Shown here piece after piece: positions 55,371 to 64,000 of a DNA stretch of 64,000 nucleotides. The stretch is from contig CM053027.1 of the NCBI GenBank assembly GCA_028564925.1, positions 238,037,713 to 238,101,712 of the forward strand, read 5' to 3'. Every line of letters starts with the position of its first letter. The first letter of the stretch is position 1. The DNA is from Lithobates sylvaticus. Its lineage: Eukaryota; Chordata; Amphibia; Anura; Ranidae. Made by a program: the position numbers and the translations under genes. Below the pieces are notes generated by a model. The model was not told where the DNA came from, ran no database searches, and saw only the letters and a program-made list of their open reading frames with translations.

Positions 55371-55437
<67 letters not shown>

Positions 55438-55898
55438 TCAACATCACATACAGTTTTTATCTATCTGGATACCTGTATAATTTGGGTATCCAATCAATAT
55501 TTGTTTATCTAGCATAGTTAAATTCTAATATATTCATAGCATAATCGTATATATATCTTAATACTAATTTGTTCCTAAAACAATTCTATTAATAATCACC
55601 CTATATTTATTATGTTTTCTTTATAACCGATTTCATCAATTCATCGGATACTAAAATGGTAGTTTTATTTTGTGACTGACAGATATCACATATACTATGA
55701 ATTGACTGGTAACATCATGTTTTGAGATGAACTATGAACAGTCCAATACATGTTTTGATAGCTTAGCTGTGTACACAATTTCTAGGACTTCACACAATGG
55801 GCTTTGTCGGGAAAGGCCTTGGCTTTAGAATTTTTGTATTGATGGTTGTAAATTGTCCAAACAGCCTTCACCTCAGCACAAAGGATTCTCCCCAGTCA
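54252..55898 (-). repeat. Long LTR, left
   Basis: 1647 bp. It contains a long AT dinucleotide run (about 55376-55435), much longer than in the right LTR. An open frame of 79 codons (54410-54649) recurs in the right LTR only because the LTRs are the same. Confidence 0.85.
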
Positions 55899-58274
55899 CG
55901 AACCACCTCCAGTGATGACACCTAATAAATTTGGCCTTCTCAAACTAATCAACAAAAATAAGTACACACCTTTTGTTTGGTGACAAAGGCTACCATTGTT
56001 CCTGTCTCCTTTCTGGTTCAATACGGGCTTGTAAACTTTATATATTTGAGACTTGTAAATTAGGCAACCAGTTCATCTGCTTTTCAGGAGCAAAAGTTCA
56101 TTTCAATTTTTTTTGTTAGGCCTACTGAATCTCCCATCTCTGCCAGCGAATATTAGATATATTTCTTCATAAATTCACAACAAAGCCCCCCTTGGAAAGT
56201 TGTCGGTTACCGGAAGTCATCTGACAGACTTTCCCAATGCAACTTGTTGAAGAAATATGGCTTCGTTTGGGCCTTGTAAGTCGAGTTGTGAAAATGGATC
56301 CGGATTGTGGATATATTTAAAAGGTATAGACACCTGCAGATGGGTGTAATTCTTTGGAAAAAAAAAAATGGGTTTGTGATCGATGTGTGCATCTCAGGGC
56401 CGTCATCCGTTCTTTGGCGGGAAATGGATCACTCCGGGCATCTTTTGGTTCTTGGCTGTCCTGGTGGGTTGTGTCCCTGTAGACTGGCCATCAATGATGT
56501 CCCTGGATTCCACATACGGTTCCTTCTCTGGATGTTTCACACATGTTGGACTCTCGGTTCTGTTGACCGGCTCATGGACATGTTGGTTCTGTAAAGGAAA
56601 ATAGATTCCATGAGAAAAACATATATGTCCTTTTTCTTTTTATACGATTTATGTTTGAGATATCCATGTCAAGCAGGTATCCTGGGCTTCCTCAGAGCCC
56701 CCCTCTTTCCCATTGTGTTATCAGTCCTTTAACTAAACACTTTGGATATAAAGACAATGTATGACACATTTGCTATGGGAGACCAAGCTCCAGGGCTCAT
56801 TTTTTATGAGGACATTTATTAATAGCTGTGGATACCAGACATTTATGATTGACTTATGTTCTTCAGAACCATTTTTCTTTTTTAGCTTAATTATAGCGGT
56901 TCTGGAATAACAATAAAAGCATTTCAGTTTGACATGTAAGTGACAACTCACTGTCAGTAATAAGATATTTGGCATTATAGTCAACCTTCTACTTGTGAGG
57001 AATAAAACAAATAAATTCTCCCCCCTTTGGGGTGTCAATATGACTCATTTGAGGCAATCAAACTACCTTATGCGGGTGAGTCCTCATCTTTTACCAAAAT
57101 ATCAAACCATTTAGGCCTCCTGATATTAATGTCTTTAGGATTCGGTCTTCCTCTGGAATTACCGTCTTCGTCGACTTCTTGAAATTAGACTGTTTGGAGC
57201 GACCTGTTTATGTCAGAGGAATGAAGTGACCACTGAAAAATAGGAGAATAATTAATATCTAACAACCACAATCCCCCGGTAGGGATTTCAGGATCCTCAT
57301 TACTGTGACCTGGGGAGAAACATGGTGTTAGAACCTCTGCTTCCTATATCTTTATTCAGTGCATTCCTCTGATTTATTTTAACATAGGTGCTTAAAAGGT
57401 TCTGTGGCCCTTGGCTGGCCACAGGATTTGCCCCTTGAAGAATTTCTATTCATGTTCGTTTTAGCAATGAAACCATTGATACACTCGTGGTTTTTAATCT
57501 ATTCAATTAATTAAGTCAATCTATTTATTTATTTCACAAATTGGCACAACACACTGAACTAAAGTAACCAACTGGTCCACACCATTTGCCGGTGTACTAT
57601 AGAAAGTTCAACATTTTAGATCCTATATATCTGTTCCTAATTTTACCAAGCTTTGGTTTGCACGGATTATCAAACCATATATTGTATGAGGTTTATGCGC
57701 ACTGCAGCCATCTATACCTCAGCAAATTCACCTTTTGAAGGAAGTTTTAATACACTTAACACTGTTTTATTTATTTTATCACGTATTCATATATCACATA
57801 TTATTCACGTTTTGCGCAGAGGTCTCCTAAATAACTTATTTTAAACAATCTATTGAGTTTTTAAGGTTGATTTAAGCGCACCTATTACACAAAAATGTGT
57901 ACTTGTCTTTAACTTATTTTACGTGTGGGAACACTATTATATGGGTTGCAGCTACATCATTTGGTTATCTTAAATATCGGTTGCATCTCTGATTTTAAAT
58001 TCATAGTAGCGCTTGAGTACATGCATTCAGTACTTATTCAAACCGTGTAACATATCCGTAATTTTGTCTATTTTGGTTTCTGTATTGCTTATAAACTGAT
58101 CAGAATTGGGTTGTGGGACCCGTTTTCTGTACTTTCTGGGGACTACTGGCTCAGTTTGATCAGACATATCACCATCAGAAACATTGTCTTGATTTTGGGA
58201 TAGTTGTCTGGGCCTTAGTTGTTCCCTATTGTTCTGGGGATTTTGAGGTGTCCTACCCTGTAGTTTCTCTCCAT
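55899..58274. other. Interior of the LTR element without a recognised gene
   Basis: About 2.4 kb of A/T-rich DNA. I looked for RT (YxDD), protease (DSGA/DTGA) and integrase motifs on both strands and saw none. The short frames here show no domain. A Gln/Asn/Pro-rich coding-like stretch directly left of the gag-like gene (58000-58270) may belong to it. Confidence 0.5.
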
Positions 58275-60323
58275 TTACCCGTGTAGGCCCCCGAAGCCAA
58301 TTACACCGGTAAAGGTGAGGGTGTCTACCCTTAGGTTTAAATCTGACCCGTTGGAGGTATACCCTATAGTTTCTCCTAAACCTCGGGTCTGGATCCTTTG
58401 GATGAGACTCCTGAGGTGGTCTTTGAACTCCCCCTCTAAAGGGTGGTCTCTGCTCCCCCTTCTGATGGGTGGGGACATTGGTTTCCCACTGGGGAAACTC
58501 GGTAGCATCTCTCTTCTGACTATATCAGCGTATCTCTTTTTCTTGGTTTTGGACTGTAATGATTGAGGAGATACATAAAATTCATCCACAAATTTCATTA
58601 TAGGGCTTTCAGGCCTTCCATTGTTTTCACCAGTCTGTTGGATAGAGTACAAATTGTTACTCTCTTTTACCAAAGACTCCAGTGGACACCCCCCTTTGTA
58701 ATCTTTCGCTAAATTTACTTTTACGTGGGTAGGCGGGGCCTCGAAGAACATGGGTTTGAACCCAAGTTTATCATAACCTGGCTCCTTTTCTGCTAAGTGG
58801 TCATCACTTTTGAGCACAGCCATAAATTCAAAGGGGCTTTCATTATTGGTACATGTGATATTGTGTATATCCGCGCTAGCCGCATTAACATTTTTGTGCG
58901 GGACAAATTCTAGATGACAGCCGTTTTTAATTTCTTGCCAGGCAGTACCCAACAGACTTTTTAAATCTTCGCAAAATGGACGGTGTTTGGTTTCAAATAC
59001 CCACGGTAAGAAATTAATCCTAGATTGGTCATCATTTAGGCCTAAAGCTGATAAAGCATTTTCATAGGCCTCAATGTGGTCAATAATGCACACGGATCCC
59101 TCTTCCTTAAACACTGGGACAGCATCTTTTAAAAATTCTATTATTTCTGAGGCGTCCTGTTTAGGGGTGCCTGTAGTTTTCTCTGATCCCAAAGAAAACT
59201 GATTAGACCTACTTTTATGTGGTGGTTCAATTTTTACCCCCCTTTGCTCTACAGATGGCTTAAGGTAGAACATGGTAACTTTTTCTAATTCCTCTTCATT
59301 ATGTAACTCCCAAACTTTAGGTTGAGAGTCAAATTTTGGAGTATTATCAGATTCTATACTTTCAGGGTTAAGCATCTGAGCATTATTCTGGGGCATAAAC
59401 TTCCCTTGTTCTTTTAATTCTTCTTGTTGCTTAATTAGGGATTCCTGTCCTGACCTAAGCTGATTTGTTTCTTCTTTTAAATTGCCACTGCATATTACTC
59501 TGCAATTTTTTAAATTTCCACTGCCTATTACTCGGCAACTTTCTAAATTTCCATTGCCTATTACTCTGCAACTTTCGTCAGGAGACTCGTTTTCCTGCAG
59601 AAAACTCTCCTTCTCTCTTAATTGTTTACATTCTTTATTTAATTGGTGACATTCTTCCAGCATTATTATTGCATTATTTTGCATCTGTTTTATTTCATAT
59701 TTCATCATTGTCACTGTAGACTCATCATAACAATCTGCCTTGTCATTAATTTCCTTTAGCTTTTTAGTAAGTTCATATTCCCCTTCTATTAAATGGGACT
59801 GAGGTTCTAAGATATCACTCTCCTGTTGGGTATATTGACTTTTAAACTCACTATAAAGATACATCAGGTTATCGCTTAATTCAAAATGCATGGGATCAGG
59901 CCTATTTATTTCCTTTGTCTCAGAGGAGCTGTCTGTGAGTTCATCGCTTTGACCTTCCACGTTCCACACGTCTTTCATTAACTGACGGGCGTGGTTTATA
60001 AGGTCTTCAATGCCTGCTTCTAGACTAGTCTCGTTAGACAAACTTTTTTCGGCATGATTTGTCATGTTAATTTTTGAAAACATATCCAACATTTCCTGTA
60101 CTTGTATCAAATTTGTCTGAGTACTCATATTACCACTAAGGACTGACTCTTGATAATCCCTATCAACATAAAATTCACTTTGACCAGACATTTTTCTTGG
60201 CAAAAATATTTTTTTTAAAAAGTTAATAATTAATAATTTCATGCAAAATATTATTTCTGTCACCACCGTAACTATGACTGATCCTGTACAAAATATCGAC
60301 GTTATCTCACGCAGTGCCTCCAT
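58275..60323 (-). CDS. Gag-like protein of the LTR element, 682 codons, open
   Basis: The frame starts 7 bases inside the right LTR. It has a hydrophobic N-terminus (IFCTGSVIVTVVTEIIF), then acidic coiled-coil-rich text (YELTKKLKEINDKADCYDES, IIMLEECHQLNKECKQLREK). A short tandem peptide repeat (ESCRVIGNGNL, ESCRVIGSGNL, NCRVICSGNL) follows. A capsid-like helical region comes next (EIIEFLKDAVPVFKEEG, HIEAYENALSALGLNDDQS, LKSLLGTAWQEIKNG), and the tail is basic and Arg/Gly-containing. Position and helical pattern suggest a Gag, but I cannot name a family. No zinc knuckle is seen. An alternative start is the later Met in RKMSGQSEF. Confidence 0.55.
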   Translation of the reverse strand: MEALREITSIFCTGSVIVTVVTEIIFCMKLLIINFLKKIFLPRKMSGQSEFYVDRDYQESVLSGNMSTQTNLIQVQEMLDMFSKINMTNHAEKSLSNETSLEAGIEDLINHARQLMKDVWNVEGQSDELTDSSSETKEINRPDPMHFELSDNLMYLYSEFKSQYTQQESDILEPQSHLIEGEYELTKKLKEINDKADCYDESTVTMMKYEIKQMQNNAIIMLEECHQLNKECKQLREKESFLQENESPDESCRVIGNGNLESCRVIGSGNLKNCRVICSGNLKEETNQLRSGQESLIKQQEELKEQGKFMPQNNAQMLNPESIESDNTPKFDSQPKVWELHNEEELEKVTMFYLKPSVEQRGVKIEPPHKSRSNQFSLGSEKTTGTPKQDASEIIEFLKDAVPVFKEEGSVCIIDHIEAYENALSALGLNDDQSRINFLPWVFETKHRPFCEDLKSLLGTAWQEIKNGCHLEFVPHKNVNAASADIHNITCTNNESPFEFMAVLKSDDHLAEKEPGYDKLGFKPMFFEAPPTHVKVNLAKDYKGGCPLESLVKESNNLYSIQQTGENNGRPESPIMKFVDEFYVSPQSLQSKTKKKRYADIVRREMLPSFPSGKPMSPPIRRGSRDHPLEGEFKDHLRSLIQRIQTRGLGETIGYTSNGSDLNLRVDTLTFTGVIGFGGLHG

Positions 60324-60329
60324 TTAATA

Positions 60330-61934
60330 TGTTGTGCTTTTTTAAGGAAAGTTTCCCGCACATTTTTATTAAGTAATTTTTAACGAAGATATTTTTAAGA
60401 TACAAAATCAATCTATACGACACTGTCTAGATATGCGAAACTTGTTCACGGAGACGAGTGATCATATTTAATAGTCACATTTATTAGTTGACAGAAAACA
60501 AATATTTACATGAAATTAAAATACAGATTGCATTATTTGAACATTTAACAATTAATGGAAATACCCTCAAAATGGGCGTAGTACCTTGGACACAATATCA
60601 CCATGATAACTTCTTCAGTAGAATCAATAACCTTATACTTGACAATTGGACAGAATGTCTGTATTTCACACACTCAGCCGTTGCTATGCTGCAGGTAAGC
60701 AACGTTGAACAATGCGAAATATTTTAGACATTTGTTTGTCAATAAAAAGCAACTATGCAAAAGTAATATATAATAAAAATTGAATATTAGAGAAAAAATC
60801 TAAAAGACGGTTATTGATTCTGGAGAATGATTACCAATATTAGAATATTCAATACATCAATAATTAAGAGAACATACAAGATAAAATCAACATGGCATAT
60901 TTACCCATTCCAAAATGGCTATTAGTCTGGATTTAAGATAGCTACCGGGTTCAGGAATCTCCTTGGAGGTTTAAAGTATATTTCCATGGCTGTCAGTCTA
61001 TCTGGGAAGATGTTTCTCTCCCAGTGTCCCTTCCCCAGGGTGGGTCCCTGAGCTTTCAGGTTCCCCTGAGCTGTCCTCCTTTCACTATCTCTCTAGCTTC
61101 TTAAATACCCTCTCACACAATAAGATCATAAAACCTGTAATATTCAGCCCAGAAGGTATGTGCCTCTTTCCTATTGGCCTAAATGTTTTTAATGTAATTG
61201 CGCCTTCAACCACCAGGTGTCCCACATGTGTTTTGGGGCTGCTCTGTAAAGTAATATATTTTATTTTATACTGTATATTTTACTTTAGTGGAAATATCTA
61301 TATCTTTAATATTTGGGAATTCTACTAACCCCATACTATCAAATACGCTTAGCATAATTATTGATCAATCACTTTGCATAAAAATGGTGATATATATGCA
61401 TATCATTGTATATCTGTAAGCATTTAGTCCATTTAAAAAGGACACAAGTTATATATATATATATATATATAAATCAACATCACATACAGTTTTTATCTAT
61501 CTGGATACCTGTATAATTTGGGTATCCAATCAATATTTGTTTATCTAGCATAGTTAAATTCTAATATATTCATAGCATAATCATATATATATCTTAATAC
61601 TAATTTGTTCCTAAAACAATTCTATTAATAATCACCCTATATTTATTATGTTTTCTTTATAACCGATTTCATCAATTCATCGGATACTAAAATGGTAGTT
61701 TTATTTTGTGACTGACAGATATCACATATACTATGAATTGACTGGTAACATCATGTTTTGAGATGAACTTTGAACAGTCCAATACATGTTTTGATAGCTT
61801 AGCTGTGTACACAATTTCTAGGACTTCACACAATGGGCTTTGTCGGGAAAGGCCTTGGCTTTAGAATTTTTGTATTGATGGTTGTAAATTGTCCTAACAG
61901 CCTTCACCTCAGCACAAAGGATTCTCCCCAGTCA
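60330..61934 (-). repeat. Long LTR, right
   Basis: 1605 bp, partner of 54252-55898. Since the gag-like gene reads away from it, this is the 5' LTR. The bases just inside read TGGAGGCACTGCGTGAGAT on the minus strand, a weak match to a tRNA-Thr type primer site that overlaps the start codon. Confidence 0.8.
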
Positions 61935-64000
61935 CACACACAGAGCTATAAATTTTTCCCAGAAGCAACTAAAGGACTTGAACCTTGTTAGTCCCATGAC
62001 ACAGAGCTATATTGTTTTCCCAGAAGCACCAATAGGACTTGAAGTGTGTTATTCCCATCACACAGAGAGCAATATATTTTTTCCAGAAGCACCTATAGGA
62101 ATTGAAGTGTGTTAGGCCCATCACCCAGAGCTATATTTTTTTTCCCAGAAGCACCTATAGGACTTGAAGTGTGTTAGTCCCATCACACAGAGATCTATAT
62201 TTTGTTCCCAGAAGCACCTATAGGACTTGAAGTGTGTTAGTCCCATCACACAGAGCTATATTTTTTCCCAGAAGCACCTATAGGACTTGAAGTGTGTTAG
62301 TCCCATCACACAGAGATCATATATTTTGTTCCCAGAAGCACCTATAGGACTTGAAGTGTGTTAGTCCCTCACACAGAGCTATATTTTCTTCCCAGAAGCA
62401 CCTATAGGACTTGAAGTGTGTTAGTCCCATCACACAGAGATCATATATTTTGTTCCCAGAAGCACCTATAGGACTTGAAGTGTGTTAGTCCCATCACACA
62501 GAGCTATATTTTCTTCCCAGAAGCACCTATAGGACTTGAAGTGTGTTAGTCCCATCACACAGAGACATATATTTTGTTCCCAGAAGCACCTATAGGACTT
62601 GAAGTGTGTTAGTCCCATCACACAGAGAGCTATATTTTTTTCCCAGAAGCACCTATAGGACTTGAAGTGTGTTAGTCCCATCACACAGAGATCTATATTT
62701 TGTTCCCAGAAGCACCTATAGGACTTGAAGTGTGTTAGTCCCATCACACAGAGCTATATTTTGTTCCCAGAAGCACCTATAGGACTTGAAGTGTGTTAGT
62801 CCCATCACACAGAGATCAGATATATTTTGTTCCCAGAAGCACCTATAGGACTTGAAGTGTGTTAGTCCCATCACACAGAGATCTATATTTTGTTCCCAGA
62901 AGCACCTATAGGACTTGAAGTGTGTTAGTCCCATCACACAGAGATCCTATATTTTTTTCCCAGAAGCACCTATAGGACTTGAAGTGTGTTAGTCCCATCA
63001 CACAGAGAGCTATATTTTCTTCCCAGAAGCACCTATAGGACTTGAAGTGTGTTAGTCCACACACACACAGAGCTATATTTTTTCCCAGAAGCACCTATAG
63101 GACTTGAAGTGTGTTAGTCCCATCACACAGAGATCTATATTTTGTTCCCAGAAGCACCTATAGGACTTGAAGTGTGTTAGTCCCATCACACAGAGCTCAT
63201 ATTTTCTTCCCAGAAGCACCTATAGGACTTGAAGTGTGTTAGTCCCATCACACAGAGATCTATATTTTGTTCCCAGAAGCACCTATAGGACTTGAAGTGT
63301 GTTAGTCCCATCACACAGAGAGCTATATTTTTTTCCCAGAAGCACCTATAGGACTTGAAGTGTGTTAGTCCCATCACACAGAGAGATATATTTTCTTCCC
63401 AGAAGCACCTATAGGACTTGAAGTGTGTTAGTCCCATCACACAGAGATCTATATTTTCTTCCCAGAAGCACCTATAGGACTTGAAGTGTGTTAGTCCCAT
63501 CACACAGAGATCCTATATTTTTTTCCCAGAAGCACCTATAGGACTTGAAGTGTGTTAGTCCCATCACACAGAGCTCCTATATTTCTTCCCAGAAGCACCT
63601 ATAGGACTTGAAGTGTGTTAGTCCCATCACACAGAGATCCTATATTTTCTTCCCAGAAGCACCTATAGGACTTGAAGTGTGTTAGTCCCATCACACAGAC
63701 TCCTATATTTTTTTCCCAGAAGCACCTATAGGACTTGAAGTGTGTTAGTCCCATCACACAGAGCTCCTATTTTTTGTTCCCAGAAGCACCCATAGGACTT
63801 GAAGTGTGTTAGTCCCATCACACAGAGCTCCTATATTTTTTTCCCAGAAGCACCCATAGGACTTGAAGTGTGTTAGTCCCATCACACAGAGCTCCTATAT
63901 TTTTTTCCCAGAAGCACCTATAGGACTTGAAGTGTGTTAGTCCCATCACACAGAGCTCCTATATTTTTCTTCCCAGAAGCACCTACAGGACTTCTAGTGT
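61935..64000. repeat. Minisatellite of about 60-64 bp units (hAT copy 2), runs to the window edge
   Basis: More than thirty units of the form CCTATAGGACTTGAAGTGTG, TTAGTCCCATCACACAGAG, then a variable A/T part (CTATATTTT, ATCATATATTTTG) and TTCCCAGAAGCA. The variable part differs in length from unit to unit. The units at the left edge are the most divergent. Each unit can be split into two halves of about 30 bp that resemble the 30-bp monomers of hAT copy 1. Confidence 0.88.

Larger units (their letters stand above)
54252..61934 (-). mobile_element. LTR retroelement with 1.6-kb LTRs and one gag-like gene
   Basis: The LTRs at 54252-55898 and 60330-61934 begin TGTTGTGCTTTTTT and end CCCCAGTCA. 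By eye they differ at about seven bases plus the length of an AT run. The interior of about 4.4 kb holds one long minus-strand frame and otherwise nothing like pol or env. It looks like a non-autonomous (LARD-like) element dependent on helpers. Its family is unknown to me. The small LTR difference suggests it is young. Confidence 0.8.
53433..64000 (+). mobile_element. hAT DNA transposon, copy 2 (right part outside the window)
   Basis: It starts TAGGGATGGGCCCGGTGCTC, the same terminus as copy 1, and repeats the whole hairpin set (53443-53705) in mirror order. A TATAAAAGGCCGCC promoter-like stretch follows at 53737-53750. Next come a short TTAGTTAGAGAGA array and a minisatellite of about 60 bp, which is interrupted by an LTR element (54252-61934) and then runs to the window edge. 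No transposase is reached. Confidence 0.75.

Noticed and set aside
55376-55435. AT-rich run as a possible replication origin or matrix attachment site
   Set aside because: A simple dinucleotide run inside an LTR that varies in length between the two LTRs; nothing else supports such a role.
62466-63503. Minus-strand open frames with a repeated peptide (GLTHFKSYRCFWE)
   Set aside because: They arise because the minisatellite unit is near 63 bp, a multiple of three. Frames break wherever a unit changes length. No start context or domain supports a protein.

Overview
The window is repeat-dense vertebrate DNA, most likely from a frog. Ranid is my best guess. The evidence is the mix of DIRS, Penelope-like, L1/Tx1-type, chromovirus, class I retrovirus, hAT and Harbinger elements, plus a short ATT-rich repeat that I remember, without a database check, as common in ranid genomes. 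I found no host gene, tRNA or rRNA. Everything I can support is a mobile element, a part of one, or a tandem repeat.

Left half (1-37657): a deep nest. A hAT transposon (about 30641-37657, minus strand) carries a BED-finger transposase between two tandem arrays. Its left array ends in mid-unit against a DIRS-type tyrosine-recombinase retrotransposon (minus strand; pieces 1-4227 and 30123-30640). That DIRS element is split by a 25.9-kb Penelope-like (PLE) insertion (4241-30109) bracketed by an exact 13-bp target duplication. The PLE insertion holds two head-to-tail copies, long terminal segments in direct orientation (pseudo-LTRs), and a third terminal segment inverted at the right edge. Each terminal segment carries a hammerhead-ribozyme-like motif. 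Copy A is interrupted by an endogenous retrovirus (9300-15398, 5-bp target duplication, 430-bp LTRs). Copy B is interrupted by a 7.6-kb Harbinger transposon (19954-27532). The Harbinger element has three apparently intact genes: a DDE transposase in two exons, a Myb/SANT-like protein in three exons, and a MADF-like protein in two exons.

Middle (37658-53432): a shortened DIRS fragment, a possible non-autonomous DNA-transposon fragment, then an L1/Tx1-type LINE on the plus strand with ORF1 and ORF2 separated by about 2 kb of homopolymer-rich DNA. The ORF2 3' part is split by a Ty3-type chromovirus (46429-52183, target duplication CTAAT). The 5' end of a second LINE of the same type follows.

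Right end (53433-64000): a second hAT copy of the same family, recognised by the same cascade of terminal hairpins. Its internal minisatellite is split by an LTR element with 1.6-kb LTRs and one long gag-like frame (54252-61934). The minisatellite then continues to the window edge.

Points most worth a second look: the three-gene Harbinger element with two different DNA-binding accessory proteins, the PLE tandem-plus-inverted structure with its ribozyme motifs, and the hAT hairpin ends, which show a compensatory base-pair change between copies. All identities and counts here were made by eye.
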